Positions 17,819 to 28,145 of a DNA stretch of 64,000 nt are shown one piece after another. Within the stretch, counting starts at the first letter, position 1. Each line of letters starts with the position of its first letter. The position numbers and the translations under genes are program-made. The notes beneath the pieces are model-generated. The model had not been told where the DNA came from. It was given only the letters and a program-made list of their open reading frames with translations, and ran no database searches. The DNA comes from Natronocella acetinitrilica (lineage in GTDB: Bacteria; Pseudomonadota; Gammaproteobacteria; Nitrococcales; Aquisalimonadaceae). The DNA lies in assembly GCF_024170285.1 (NCBI RefSeq), contig NZ_JALJXV010000009.1, positions 1 through 64,000 on the forward strand. The letters run 5' to 3'.

Positions 17819-20800
17819 CTACTGCTGTGCCGCCGGGTTGGGCACCAGCTCGTCGCGGTAGTTGCCCTGGGAGTCACGGGTCCAGATCATGGGCGGTGGT
17901 TCGCCGGTGGACGGGCCACCCCGCTCCAGCCATTCCCGGTTGTCGGCGTTTAGGCGGAATTCATTGGCTCGCTGCACACCGGGTGGCACCGTATCCTGGT
18001 AGTTGCTGGAGAACACTGCCTCCTTCAGATTGGGGTCCAACCGGTCCAGCTCTTCGATCAGCCCGGTCCTCTGCAGTGAGCGGGCGACCTCATAACGGCT
18101 GTTCGGTGTCCCGTCGTGCAGGGGGGCAGCATCGTTCTGCGAGGTTGCGATGGTGTCGCTGCCCCAGATGAAGCGGTCGGGATTATCCCCGATGAGTTTT
18201 GCCCAGGCCGCCGCATCATCCTTGATATACGGATGGATCGCGTCCCAGGAAATGTCGATTTTCACATTGGGTGCTTCATCCAGAACCCGCTGCAGGGTAT
18301 CGGTATAGTTCAGGGGCATCTGCACCGTATAGCCGAGCCCGGCATGGGCCCAGATGATATCCGTATCCGGATTCTCATTGGCAAACGTGATGAATTTATC
18401 CACGTTCGCCACATTGGACGGCGTTCGGAAGGCTGCGAGGCTGCCTCCCCAAAGGTTGAGATCAGCTTCCGCCGGCGTGCCGCTGTCCATGTGAATGATC
18501 ACCGGCATGCCGGTCTGGCTCATGGCGCCGGCCCATTGGTTGAGATTGGCCAGTTCCTCGGGCGTGTTGTAGATCAGAGGGGTCTGGCCGCCAAGCGTGT
18601 GAACCATCTCCTTGGACAGATTGGTCTCGCCCCACATCATGCGCAGCGATCCGGGGGAGATACCTTCGGACTGTTCCGCCCGGTTCGCGGCGTTCAAGGC
18701 GTTAAAGACATTGTGGGCGCTGTCGTCTGCCCGCGGGTTGCCGGCGGTGAGGCCCATCACGTAGTGGGAGGCGATCACATCGGTGTCGTAAACATCCCGC
18801 TCGTGACGGATCATCTTGGCGTGGGCCCGGGCGATGCTCTCGTCGATTTCCGCCCCGTCATAATGCAGGCCGTGGTTACCGGAGGCCGTGACGAATTCCA
18901 TGGCTGTCACGTCACTGGGCACTTGTCGCCCGATCAGCGATTCAAACTCCTCGATGGACAGGTTGAACGGCACAATGCGCGGGTTACCGGCGCGATCCGG
19001 TAATGACTGGGTGTTGATTGCGCGTCCGTCGCGAAACTCGACTGTGCCCAGAAGATTCTTGTTGCGGGCATCGCGGGCCAGGTAGTAATCGGGAATGGCA
19101 TCGCCACCGAAGCGCTCGCCGGCGGTACCCTCAAGCGGCTGGGCGAACCGAGGGGCCACCGGGAAGAACACGGTATCGCCGGTGCTTGATTGATCGATGA
19201 AACGGTTGACCACGCGATCCAGCCACTCCTCGTCGCTGATGCCCTCGGGTCGGTTGCCAATGTAATTGGCGTCGTAGGAACCGAAGCCGCCGCTACGGAC
19301 CTCGCGCATCGACAGTCGTGGGCCCTCATGAGAGTGAATATCGTCAATCCGCGATGGCAACTCACCGTAGTTCGTGTTCGCCAGCAACTCCACCATCACG
19401 TTGCCCGTGCGACGGCGTTCGGCCGGCGTCATCTGGTCGAGTAGCCGCGCCTTCTCCTGGAGATCCTCCTGGGTGGTCAGAGGTGGGAGTTCGCTGGCCG
19501 AGCGAATCAGTGTGTCGACCTCCTCACGGTCAACGGAGTAGTCGTCTTCGACGGCTGGCACCGGGGTCTGATCCATTTGTGCGGCAGCTCCGACCCGGCT
19601 GTCGAAGGAACCGTGGATGCCGGACATCTGCAGCACGTCATCGAACGAGACATCATCGGGAATCCGGCCCTGATCCCGCATGGCGTCGTAAAAACCCCGG
19701 GCGTTACCCGGATCGCCCACGTAGACCTGGTGCGACAGGCCCTGCCCGGAGACGTTCCCGGAGGAGACATCGACATTGATGGGGGCATAAATCGCTACGT
19801 CTCCACCCGGCTCCGTGCTGGCGTTGAACTCCATGGTGGCAGAGATAGCGCTTTGCGCATCCGGGTACGCGTAGGTTTCATTACCAAAGAGATTGATGGG
19901 ATTCTCGGCGGCTACATGATAAGCGCGGGCGTCACGGGAGGCCTGCATGGATTCGCCCCAGTCCAGGCCGGTCTGGCGCGCGGCCCCCGGCAGATCGAAA
20001 TCTGCAGGAACCTGGCCCTGCTGCTGCATGGCGTTGACCTGGTTTTCGATGGCCATTGGGTCACCACGCAGCATGCCGACTTCCCGTCGCTGTGCATCGC
20101 CACCATAGTTCCGATCCACCGGGACGCGAACCATCACGTCGGATGAAGGCGCATTCGCATTGTGTTCCGTGGCGGCCCTCCCCACGTCATCCCAGCTGAA
20201 TCGACCCACGGATGACGATACTTCATCCGAGACCGTGGCAATGGGGTTGGCTGCGGAGCGCTGATCCAGGTCCCGGGTTCGCTGCGCCTCCAGGGCAGCC
20301 TGTTCAGCCGCCATGCGCTGCGCCATACCCGCGGAGTGGTCTCCCGTCGGGGCGGGCGGGGGCGTGCCGGGCTCACCCTGCGGCGGCGTCAGAGCCTGGT
20401 TGCCTGATGCCGGCGGTTGTCCCGGACTGGCCAGGTTGGGTGGAGCTGGCGTGGCGGCGTTCGGCACTGTCAGATTCGGCGAAACGGTGGGTGTCTGCTG
20501 CACCAGTGAGCTTGGGTTGTTGGCTGGTGGGCGTGCCAGTTGGCCGCTCGGGCTGGGAGTGACCGCACCGCCTGCGCCGGTGTCCGGGAATGCGAATGGC
20601 CGATAGGTGCCGGAAGCGTCACGACCCATCTGAATAGAGCCGGCGGGATCAATGCGGCGAGGGCCTGGTGCCTGCCCTGGCGGAAGCTGGGACTGGGAGG
20701 GCGCAGAGCCCGCGCTGGAGGCTGCCGCCATGCCGGTAATCAGGGTCTGCAAGGCGGCAATGCCCTGGCCTGTGAGAATCTGGCGCTGGGTGTCTTCGTA

Positions 20801-21361
20801 GCCGCGCACGAAATCCGGTGATAGCGGCAGGTCCTGCTTCATGGCCTCGAAATCCAACTGCCCGTTGAAAGAGCCGGACACCCCCACCTCGGCCCAGTTC
20901 ATCATTGCGAGGAGCGTCCCGCCTTCCTCGGTATTGGGTATGGACACATTGCCCTGCTGATCCATGGGCAGCCCCGCCTTCTCCAGGTAGTAAGCGGGAT
21001 GTTGGTACATGGGCGCGGTGATCAGCCCTTCCGGATCGCCGGAGGGGTCGCCCGTCCCGAGCAGATCGGGCAGCACGTTGACGCGATTCCAGAAGCGGTT
21101 CCAGGCGTTATCGTCGGGGATGGTGCGGTTATAGCGCTGGTCGAAGAGATTGAACTCCACCGGGTTGTTTGCGTCAGCCTCCCGCAGATTCTGCTGCATA
21201 TGCTCCGCGAACTCGCGATTTGATGCGACCTGCTCGGGGCGACCCGCCGACTCGGCCTCGGCTGCCCGAACAGCCTCGTTGCGCCGCGCGGCTTCGTCAC
21301 CCTGGTACTGATTGACTGCTCCGCTGCTCACCTTGCTAGCCTCCGAAGATAACGTTGTCAT
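17819..21361 (-). CDS. Giant protein with a C-terminal metal-dependent amidohydrolase domain
   Basis: Not recognised as a whole. The 1180-residue product has no signal peptide or membrane helix. Residues 1-30 are Ser/Thr/Ala/Gln-rich, about 45-215 form a folded-looking region, 219-342 are a low-complexity Pro/Ala/Gly/Gln linker, and about 375-600 form a second region of unknown fold. The C-terminal part (about 660-1120) resembles an amidohydrolase-2 TIM barrel. It shows DIHSHEG (His676, His678), WGETNLSKE (Glu912), IIHMDSG (His957), IIWAHAG (His1006) and FIWGSDT (Asp1069), the usual metal and catalytic ligands in order. The ATG at 21361 is preferred because the extension to 21535 has no plausible domain and overlaps the der leader. 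It stands alone between two housekeeping loci. Substrate and location are unknown; a secreted effector is possible but unproven. Confidence 0.75.
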   Translation of the reverse strand: MTTLSSEASKVSSGAVNQYQGDEAARRNEAVRAAEAESAGRPEQVASNREFAEHMQQNLREADANNPVEFNLFDQRYNRTIPDDNAWNRFWNRVNVLPDLLGTGDPSGDPEGLITAPMYQHPAYYLEKAGLPMDQQGNVSIPNTEEGGTLLAMMNWAEVGVSGSFNGQLDFEAMKQDLPLSPDFVRGYEDTQRQILTGQGIAALQTLITGMAAASSAGSAPSQSQLPPGQAPGPRRIDPAGSIQMGRDASGTYRPFAFPDTGAGGAVTPSPSGQLARPPANNPSSLVQQTPTVSPNLTVPNAATPAPPNLASPGQPPASGNQALTPPQGEPGTPPPAPTGDHSAGMAQRMAAEQAALEAQRTRDLDQRSAANPIATVSDEVSSSVGRFSWDDVGRAATEHNANAPSSDVMVRVPVDRNYGGDAQRREVGMLRGDPMAIENQVNAMQQQGQVPADFDLPGAARQTGLDWGESMQASRDARAYHVAAENPINLFGNETYAYPDAQSAISATMEFNASTEPGGDVAIYAPINVDVSSGNVSGQGLSHQVYVGDPGNARGFYDAMRDQGRIPDDVSFDDVLQMSGIHGSFDSRVGAAAQMDQTPVPAVEDDYSVDREEVDTLIRSASELPPLTTQEDLQEKARLLDQMTPAERRRTGNVMVELLANTNYGELPSRIDDIHSHEGPRLSMREVRSGGFGSYDANYIGNRPEGISDEEWLDRVVNRFIDQSSTGDTVFFPVAPRFAQPLEGTAGERFGGDAIPDYYLARDARNKNLLGTVEFRDGRAINTQSLPDRAGNPRIVPFNLSIEEFESLIGRQVPSDVTAMEFVTASGNHGLHYDGAEIDESIARAHAKMIRHERDVYDTDVIASHYVMGLTAGNPRADDSAHNVFNALNAANRAEQSEGISPGSLRMMWGETNLSKEMVHTLGGQTPLIYNTPEELANLNQWAGAMSQTGMPVIIHMDSGTPAEADLNLWGGSLAAFRTPSNVANVDKFITFANENPDTDIIWAHAGLGYTVQMPLNYTDTLQRVLDEAPNVKIDISWDAIHPYIKDDAAAWAKLIGDNPDRFIWGSDTIATSQNDAAPLHDGTPNSRYEVARSLQRTGLIEELDRLDPNLKEAVFSSNYQDTVPPGVQRANEFRLNADNREWLERGGPSTGEPPPMIWTRDSQGNYRDELVPNPAAQQ

Positions 21362-21566
21362 GACGATCCGCCCACCATTGGACGGAATGCATGACAAAGC
21401 TTTGCAAGCATGTTGCCGTGCGGCAATCCAGCATCCGGCATAGGGCCTTTCCAAGGCATAGGCCATTGGTTTAGTGGCAATCTCTGGCTTGTGCTCGCTG
21501 GCTGCCTCGGTGGACGGGGATCTGTTATCCTCCACGCCTTAATCGCAGTCTTCCCGAGTGGGTTTC

Positions 21567-22979
21567 ATGCATCCTGTCATCGCCCTGGTGGGCCGACCCA
21601 ATGTCGGCAAGTCCACGCTGTTCAACTACCTCACCCGGACTCGGGATGCGCTGGTGGCCGATTACCCCGGGCTGACACGGGATCGGCAATATGGTCGTGG
21701 TCGGATTGGCGAGCGGAACTACATCGTCGTGGACACTGGTGGCCTGGGTGACGACCCCAATGGCATTGAGCTGGGCATGCAGCAGCAGGCCATGATTGCC
21801 GTAGGCGAAGCCGATCTGGTGGTCCTGCTGGTGGATGCCCGTGCCGGGCTGACGGCGGCAGACGAGGATATCGCCACGCAGTTGCGGCGGCTTGGCAAGC
21901 CGGTGGTGCTGGCGGTGAACAAGGTCGATGGCGTGGATTCCCGCCTGGCCACCACGGATTTTCATTCCCTGGGCCTGGGCGAACCTTACGGTATCTCGGC
22001 CGCGCACGGGCGCGGCGTTCCCGGTCTGCTTGAACAGGTCTTTGCTGGGCTGCCGGAGACTGCCGCTGACAACGAATCGGCACTGGCCCGCCTGCAGTCG
22101 GATCCGGATTCCGTGCGTGTCGCAGTGGTGGGGCGGCCCAACGTGGGCAAGTCGACCCTGGTCAATCGTCTGCTCGGCGAGGAGCGGGTGGTGGTCTTTG
22201 ATCTGCCCGGCACGACGCGGGACAGCGTATTCATTCCGTTTGAAAAGGACGGCCGGCGCTACACCCTGATTGACACCGCCGGTGTCCGTCGCCGCTCCCG
22301 AATCAGTGAAGCCGTCGAGAAGTTCAGCATCATCAAGACCATGCAGGCTATTGACGCTGCGCAGGTGGTGGTTCTGGTACTCGACGCACATGAGGGCGTC
22401 GCCGAGCAGGACGCCCATCTGGTCGGCCATGTGCTGGAGGCGGGGCGGGGTCTGGTAATCGCAGTGAACAAGTGGGATGGCCTTGGCCAGAGCGACAGGG
22501 ACGAGGTGCGGCGCCTGCTGTCAGTGAAACTCGGCTTCGTTGATTTCGCCAACATCCACTACATTTCCGCGCTGCACGGAAGTGGAGTCGGCTTGCTCTA
22601 CGATTCAATTCAGCAGGCACATGCGTCGGCCTTGCGGGACATGTCCACCACACGGCTCACCCAGATTCTGGAGGATGCGGTGGCCAGTCATCCACCACCG
22701 CTGGTTCGTGGCAGGCGCATCAAGTTGCGCTACGCCCACCAGGGCGGCCGCAACCCGCCGCTGATCATCATTCACGGCAATCAGGCAGAGCAGGTGCCAC
22801 GGACTTACCGGCGTTACCTGGTCAATACCTTTCGCCGGGTACTGCAACTCGAGGGAACCCCCGTCCGGCTGGAGTTCCGTACCACAGAGAACCCCTATGC
22901 GGGCAAGAAGAATACGCTGAGCCCGCGGCAGTTGGCGAGACGGCAGCGGCTGATGCGGTTTGTGAAAAAGAAAAAATAG
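21567..22979 (+). CDS. der: Ribosome-assembly GTPase Der (EngA)
   Basis: Essential tandem-GTPase that helps mature the 50S subunit. The 470-residue product has two G domains, each with P-loop GRPNVGKST (near residues 9-17 and about 187-195), DTGG or DTAG switch II motifs and NKVD/NKWD specificity motifs, followed by a KH-like domain ending in a basic tail KKKK. The start at 21567 ([16 protein letters not shown]) matches the family. An in-frame GTG at 21558 would add three residues. In E. coli der follows bamB, but here it lies about 35 kb away from bamB. Confidence 0.96.
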   Translation: MHPVIALVGRPNVGKSTLFNYLTRTRDALVADYPGLTRDRQYGRGRIGERNYIVVDTGGLGDDPNGIELGMQQQAMIAVGEADLVVLLVDARAGLTAADEDIATQLRRLGKPVVLAVNKVDGVDSRLATTDFHSLGLGEPYGISAAHGRGVPGLLEQVFAGLPETAADNESALARLQSDPDSVRVAVVGRPNVGKSTLVNRLLGEERVVVFDLPGTTRDSVFIPFEKDGRRYTLIDTAGVRRRSRISEAVEKFSIIKTMQAIDAAQVVVLVLDAHEGVAEQDAHLVGHVLEAGRGLVIAVNKWDGLGQSDRDEVRRLLSVKLGFVDFANIHYISALHGSGVGLLYDSIQQAHASALRDMSTTRLTQILEDAVASHPPPLVRGRRIKLRYAHQGGRNPPLIIIHGNQAEQVPRTYRRYLVNTFRRVLQLEGTPVRLEFRTTENPYAGKKNTLSPRQLARRQRLMRFVKKKK

Positions 22980-22994
22980 TTGTGCGACGTGGTG

Positions 22995-25900
22995 TCAGCG
23001 GGGTTTTGCCTTGACCCCGTAGAGATCGTCCAGGGGTGCGGGCCGGCCAAGGAAGTATCCCTGGGCATAGTCGAGCCCGGTGGCCCTCACCCAATCCAGA
23101 TCCAGCTGCGTCTCCACGCCTTCGATCAGCGAATGGATGCCAATCCCCCGGGCCAGGCGGACAGACGCCAGGATGACTGCTGCATAACCGGGTTTCTCGT
23201 TGCGTCGCCCCAGGAAGCTGCGATCGATCTTCAGCCGGCTCACAGGCAGTTCGGGCAGGAGATGCAATGAGGAGTAGCCGGTGCCGAAATCGTCAATGGC
23301 AATATGCACCCCGAGCTCCACGAGTTTCTGCAAAACCGGTCGAATCCGTGCCGTATCGGCAAAGACTCGTTCGGTAATCTCAAGGGTCAGCGCCCGCGCC
23401 GGCCGACGATGCTTTTGCAGGACGCGGCGGACAAATCCGCAGTAATCCTCATCTAGGAGCGTCTGCGCAGACACATTGACCGACACATTGACGCCGCTGG
23501 CTGCTGTTTCCTGCAAGGCCTGATCGAGGACATGACGATCCAGTGCCTGAATCACCCCGGTGTTTTCAGCCACTGGGATGAAACGCGCCGGTGGCACCTG
23601 GCCGAGGACCGGGTCATCCCAGCGAACCAGCACTTCGAGGTCGGTGACCTCATCGGTGTCCAGTCGGCGGATCGGTTGATAGTGCAAATACAGGCTGCCG
23701 GTATCCAGCGCGGCATGCAGACGATGCTCGATACGCACATCTTCCCGGGTAAAACCGGGTCCGCGTCGTCGGCTGGCAATCGTGGGCTGCCTCAGGCGTT
23801 TCGCCTCCAGCCGCGCCGAGTTGGCTGAAAGCAATAGATCGTCAGCCTGACGGCCATCAGATGGAAATGTTGCTATGCCAATGGAAACACGCAAGTGCAG
23901 GGTATCAAGCCCGATAGTGATGGGCGCATTGATGTACTCATGAATGCGTGCAGCCAGGGTATCCGCCGCATCGGCCCGGCTGAACGGCAAAAGGACGCCG
24001 AACTCATCAGCGCCGACCCTGGCGACCACTGCACTGTCGGGAATGCTTTGCCGCAAACGGGTGCCCACCATGCGAAGCAGTTCGTCACCCACCTCATGGC
24101 CAAAACTGTCGTTAATCTGCCGGAAGCGATTCAGATCGAGTACCAGCAGGGCCAGCTCCGCCTGTTGCTCCGCAGCGACCTCCACCATGAATTGGAGCTG
24201 GTCGAGAAAACTTCGACGGTTGGGCAGATTGGTCAGCGGGTCGTTGTGGATGAGATGTTCGGTTCGTCCCCGTTGAGTCTCTGCGTGCAGCGCGCTGTCG
24301 ACGATGTCTGCCACGGCTCTGTGATACATCAGGTCGGCGTCCACGAACTGGCGTTCCGGTTCCGTGGACAGCAGCAACGCGCCATAGGCACGGCCGCGGA
24401 TACCGATCGGGGCGACAACCAGACAACTGGGCAGGTCTCCGCCCTCCGGGTCGCCGCCCACAAGGCAGACCGCGAAGGCCTTGCGATCCTGCGGTTGACG
24501 GATCAGCTCCACGAGTTGCTCCTCCGGTGCCGGCAACTCAGAGCCGCTCAGCTCGCCCAGGGCGGCGCTGGCCATGGTCTCCAGTCGCCCATCTGGCTGC
24601 AACAAGACCAGGCTGGCGCGATGTCCCATCATGTTGGCGCGAATTCGCTCGGTGGCCTCCAGCGCCAGCTCACTGGATCGGGCATCCGTGCGTGCCAGGT
24701 CTTGCAGTGCCACCAGAGAGATAAGCCGCCGATTGCGCAATTCGAGAAGACGGGTGTAATCCCGCCTTGCCGTGATGTTCTGCCCGGTGAAGAGATAGAC
24801 AGTCTCTGCGCGGCTTCTGGCGGGTCGCAGCGGTGTCAGCGCATGCTCGTATAGCGCCGTGCCACCGTTGTCCGGCAGGTACCAGCTGACTTCTCCGTGC
24901 CAATCCGAGCGTTCTGCGATTGCTGACTGCAGTGTATGCCTGGCGGCGGTCGCGCTGTGCGGCATCAGGCCCGGCAGGTAGTCACCGGTATGCTGGATAT
25001 GGCTGCCGAAGAGCCGCTCCATAGTCTGATTCAACCAGATGATGTAGCCCTGATTGTCGGTGAGGGCCATGGCGCTGGGGGTGGTTTCCATGGCCATGGC
25101 CTGAAGCTCGAGCTGATGGCGAGCGGTGCTGAAGTCGGTAATGTCGCGGATTGTTACCGCCACGGCGTGAGGCTCGCATCGGCGTGGCGGTAGCGGTGTC
25201 AGCCTCGCCCAGAGCAGCCGGCCTTCCCGCATGCCAACCAGTTCAAGCTCCTGGGCCGTCTGCTCGGTGCGGGCCCGTTGCAGTGCCGCCTGCAATGGGA
25301 GCCCGTCACCCGGTTCGGCCAGTTGCTCGGAGAGCAAACGGCCCATGCCGTCGGCGCGACTTAGCAGAAAGGTCTGCCCGCTGCCATTGAACCAGGAGAT
25401 TCTGTCCAGATGATCGCACAGAATCACGCCATCGCCCACATGCTGCAGCGCCAACTCCAGTTCCGTGTGACTCCGCTCGGTAAGGCGGCGGACGGTGACA
25501 TCCCGCTGGGTGGCCACATACTGACGGCGATTGGATAGCGGGTCGACACTCTCCCGCGCCTCGATCTCAACGCGGTATTCGGCCCCTTCCCGGGTGTAGT
25601 TGATCGCCTCGGTTCTCGCCTGGCGGTGTTTTCGCAGGCGCTGGATGAAACGAGCCATGTTCTCCCGATCGGTATTTTCACCCTGGACCATGTGTGGACT
25701 GCGGCCTAACACGCTCTCCGGCGGGAAACCCGTCATGCGGCTGAATGCCGGGTTGGCGTAGAGAATCCGCGGTCCGGGGAAGTGTAGATCCTCGCCGTCC
25801 GTGATCAGCACAGCGTCGCGGCCGCTGGTAAGGAGCTCATGGAGTTTGCCGGTCACTGGCGGGGTGACGCAGGTATCCTCCGCGCGACAGCAGGCAATAA

Positions 25901-26720
25901 TCAGAAGCTGTGGTTGCCCCCGGTCGCGGAACAGTCTCGTCGTGCAGCTGTATTCCAGCAGATTACCGTCCCGGGCCTGCAATTCCAGAAAGTGCAGCCA
26001 GGGGTCGTCGCTGGTGAGTTGTCGTCGAATCCGTTGTTCCTGGCCATGGTTGCCTTCGTCGGGCAACAGCGTGAACAGGGGGCGGCCCAGCAGGTTGACA
26101 ACATTGTCGCCGATGGTCTTCGCAAGCGCATTGTTCATGGCGAGCACGTCGCCATTGGCATCAATGGCCAGTACCGACAGGCCGGTGGCTGTGGTGACGG
26201 CCTCCAGGATCGCTGACCGGCCCTGGCTCCAGGGCAGCGCCCCCTCTAGCCAGATTCCCAGGCGCTCCCGGAGGATGATCTGCTCCAGGGCATTCCAGAG
26301 TTGGTCAAGCCCACCGAGCCGGGCGGCCTCCCGGGTCGCGACCTGATCGCAGTCATTGAGTACAAGCAGGAAGGTGCCAGCAACCTGGCTCGCCTCGCGT
26401 CGCACCATGAAGGCGTTCGCTGCAAGCTGTCGAATGGGTTCGGGAGTGTCGGCCTCCCAGGTACGCAGAGGCGTTGACGCGGTCTGCACAAGGAGGCGGA
26501 TAAGCTCGTCCCGATCAGTGTCGGGGCAGTCGCCACTTCGCGCGAGCCTAAGCCATCTAACCTGATCGGGTTCCGCCAGAGCCAGGAAGCCGTTGTCTGC
26601 GTCGAACAACAGAAGCAGGGCGTCCAGCAAAGGCCCCAGGGTATCCAGCTCTGCGAGCCTGGAATGGCCGAGTTCCGGCAAAATGCCCGCCACGGCGCTG
26701 CCCCGGACCAGTTCGCTCAC
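22995..26720 (-). CDS. Multi-PAS/GAF GGDEF-EAL signalling protein
   Basis: Cytoplasmic c-di-GMP turnover protein of 1241 residues without membrane helices. The N-terminal ~160 residues look GAF-like. PAS domains follow at about 165-280, 300-420, 425-540 and 545-660, then a GAF domain (about 665-825), GGDEF (about 845-995) and EAL (about 1005-1235). The GGDEF active-site motif reads GADEF (903-907), so cyclase activity is doubtful. The EAL motif reads EVL (1029-1031), but the downstream signatures are intact (ITERVF, DDFGTGYSS, KIDRSFL, EGVET), so phosphodiesterase activity is likely. The GTG start at 26720 lacks a clear ribosome site. It is convergent with der. Confidence 0.9.
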   Translation of the reverse strand: MSELVRGSAVAGILPELGHSRLAELDTLGPLLDALLLLFDADNGFLALAEPDQVRWLRLARSGDCPDTDRDELIRLLVQTASTPLRTWEADTPEPIRQLAANAFMVRREASQVAGTFLLVLNDCDQVATREAARLGGLDQLWNALEQIILRERLGIWLEGALPWSQGRSAILEAVTTATGLSVLAIDANGDVLAMNNALAKTIGDNVVNLLGRPLFTLLPDEGNHGQEQRIRRQLTSDDPWLHFLELQARDGNLLEYSCTTRLFRDRGQPQLLIIACCRAEDTCVTPPVTGKLHELLTSGRDAVLITDGEDLHFPGPRILYANPAFSRMTGFPPESVLGRSPHMVQGENTDRENMARFIQRLRKHRQARTEAINYTREGAEYRVEIEARESVDPLSNRRQYVATQRDVTVRRLTERSHTELELALQHVGDGVILCDHLDRISWFNGSGQTFLLSRADGMGRLLSEQLAEPGDGLPLQAALQRARTEQTAQELELVGMREGRLLWARLTPLPPRRCEPHAVAVTIRDITDFSTARHQLELQAMAMETTPSAMALTDNQGYIIWLNQTMERLFGSHIQHTGDYLPGLMPHSATAARHTLQSAIAERSDWHGEVSWYLPDNGGTALYEHALTPLRPARSRAETVYLFTGQNITARRDYTRLLELRNRRLISLVALQDLARTDARSSELALEATERIRANMMGHRASLVLLQPDGRLETMASAALGELSGSELPAPEEQLVELIRQPQDRKAFAVCLVGGDPEGGDLPSCLVVAPIGIRGRAYGALLLSTEPERQFVDADLMYHRAVADIVDSALHAETQRGRTEHLIHNDPLTNLPNRRSFLDQLQFMVEVAAEQQAELALLVLDLNRFRQINDSFGHEVGDELLRMVGTRLRQSIPDSAVVARVGADEFGVLLPFSRADAADTLAARIHEYINAPITIGLDTLHLRVSIGIATFPSDGRQADDLLLSANSARLEAKRLRQPTIASRRRGPGFTREDVRIEHRLHAALDTGSLYLHYQPIRRLDTDEVTDLEVLVRWDDPVLGQVPPARFIPVAENTGVIQALDRHVLDQALQETAASGVNVSVNVSAQTLLDEDYCGFVRRVLQKHRRPARALTLEITERVFADTARIRPVLQKLVELGVHIAIDDFGTGYSSLHLLPELPVSRLKIDRSFLGRRNEKPGYAAVILASVRLARGIGIHSLIEGVETQLDLDWVRATGLDYAQGYFLGRPAPLDDLYGVKAKPR

Positions 26721-27046
26721 GCGCCGTTGCCCATGCTGGTGTGCTCCCCATCCCCATGTATCTGCGCTAGCCGCGTTCGCAGTCCGGCAGATTGCTTGTG
26801 TATCACTGCGTCAACGCAACAAGTCACGAGAAGGTTCCCCACAAATGGGCACCCATATGCGGATGTTAGCACCCGAACGCCGCCATGTATCGGATAAAAC
26901 GTGGTTTTCTGTTGTATTGGATGTCGCAGGTTGACGTCGCATTGGCCCAATAATGGGTTGAAACGCCCACTGGAGCTGTGATGGATGTCCCGGGTCATGG
27001 ATGAACATGCCTGGGACCATGTGCCCGGTACGGACACAATGAGGAC
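26721..27046. other. Intergenic region without a recognisable gene
   Basis: 326 bases between the start of the PAS-GGDEF-EAL gene and tRNA-Arg. Short palindromes are present (TTGGCCCAA near 26943), but no coding sequence, RNA gene or clear promoter could be supported. It must contain the minus-strand promoter of the signalling gene. Confidence 0.4.
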
Positions 27047-27123
27047 TGGTGCCCTGGGCAGGATTCGAACCTGCGACCTACCGCTTAGGAGGCGGTTGCT
27101 CTATCCGACTGAGCTACCAGGGC
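27047..27123 (-). tRNA. tRNA-Arg (anticodon CCT)
   Basis: A 77-base cloverleaf on the minus strand with acceptor GCCCTGG/CCAGGGC, anticodon stem ACCGC/GCGGT with loop CTCCTAA, T loop TTCGAAT and encoded CCA. It reads AGG codons. It lies downstream of tRNA-Ala but is separated from it by a terminator. Confidence 0.95.
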
Positions 27124-27185
27124 GCGCGGCGGCAGTATAACGAAGGGCTGGGCTTCGGAGAAACGTATGGCAGGTTTCGAAATCA

Positions 27186-27212
27186 AAAACGGAGGCGTTG
27201 CGCCTCCGTTTT
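27186..27212. terminator. Bidirectional terminator between tRNA-Ala and tRNA-Arg
   Basis: Perfect 12-base-pair stem AAAACGGAGGCG/CGCCTCCGTTTT (27186-27197, 27201-27212) with a three-base loop. It ends tRNA-Ala transcription on the minus strand. Confidence 0.88.
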
Positions 27213-27221
27213 CGAGTAAAG

Positions 27222-27297
<76 letters not shown>

Positions 27298-27347
27298 GAT
27301 TTCGGCGAGAGTGTAGCACCAACCTTTCAGAGGACAAAGCCCCTGCC

Positions 27348-28019
27348 ATGCAGGTGTCGGTGATCATTCCCACCCTCAACGAAGCCACTGCTTTGCCGGA
27401 TCTGCTGAACCGTCTGGCCAGCCTTCGGGGTGCCGCTAACGAGATCATTGTGGTCGACGGTGGCAGCAGTGACGGAACGCCGCAGCTGGCCCACGGCCTG
27501 GCGGACAAGGTGCTGGAGACCGCACCAGGTCGTGCCATGCAAATGAATGCCGGCGCGGCCGTTGCCGGCGGAGACATGCTCTGGTTTGTCCACGCCGATA
27601 CCCTGCCAACCGGGCAGGCTCTGGATGTGATGCAGTCGCTGCAAGCGCAGGCTGAGTTCTGGGGGCGTTTCGATGTCTCTATCAGCGGTCGGTCGGGTTG
27701 GTTGCCCATTGTCGCCTTTTTCATGAACCAACGATCCAGACTGAGCGGCATCGCAACTGGCGATCAGGGCATGTTCGTCCACCGTCGCCTGTTCGAGGCA
27801 GTCGGTGGTTTTCCGGCTCAGCCCCTGATGGAGGACATTGCATTAAGCAAGATTCTCCGTCGCCGAGCGGCTCCGCATTGCCGCCGCGAGCGGCTGGAAA
27901 CCTCCGGTCGGCGCTGGGAGCAGCGAGGCGTCTGGCGCACGATACTGCTCATGTGGCGTCTCCGGCTGGCCTACTTTCTGGGGGCTGATCCGGCACAGCT
28001 GGCGGCGCGATATCGCTAG
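27348..28019 (+). CDS. Family 2 glycosyltransferase (TIGR04283-like)
   Basis: The 223-residue product begins [17 protein letters not shown] and has the GT-A nucleotide-sugar motif [10 protein letters not shown] and the later FVHADTLP segment with the metal-binding DxD-like position. It matches the small family often annotated as transferase 2 associated with radical-SAM/selenoprotein-domain proteins. The usual partner genes of that family are not present here. The ATG at 27348 is correct. The longer frame to 27198 is an artefact that reads across the antisense of tRNA-Ala. Acceptor and donor sugars are unknown. Confidence 0.8.
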   Translation: MQVSVIIPTLNEATALPDLLNRLASLRGAANEIIVVDGGSSDGTPQLAHGLADKVLETAPGRAMQMNAGAAVAGGDMLWFVHADTLPTGQALDVMQSLQAQAEFWGRFDVSISGRSGWLPIVAFFMNQRSRLSGIATGDQGMFVHRRLFEAVGGFPAQPLMEDIALSKILRRRAAPHCRRERLETSGRRWEQRGVWRTILLMWRLRLAYFLGADPAQLAARYR

Positions 28020-28145
28020 CCTCCAATCCTCGCAGCGCTCGAGGCCGCGATTTGACTCGAGGGCGAACGTGCGACTATTTCAGTGTCTCCTTCAAGGTGC
28101 GTATCATTCCCGCATCCATTCACATCACGAGCATGAGGCAGATTG

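Noticed and set aside
21362-21535. 58-residue N-terminal extension of the giant amidohydrolase protein
   Set aside because: It has mixed composition, reaches into the der leader and lacks a ribosome site. The ATG at 21361 is simpler.
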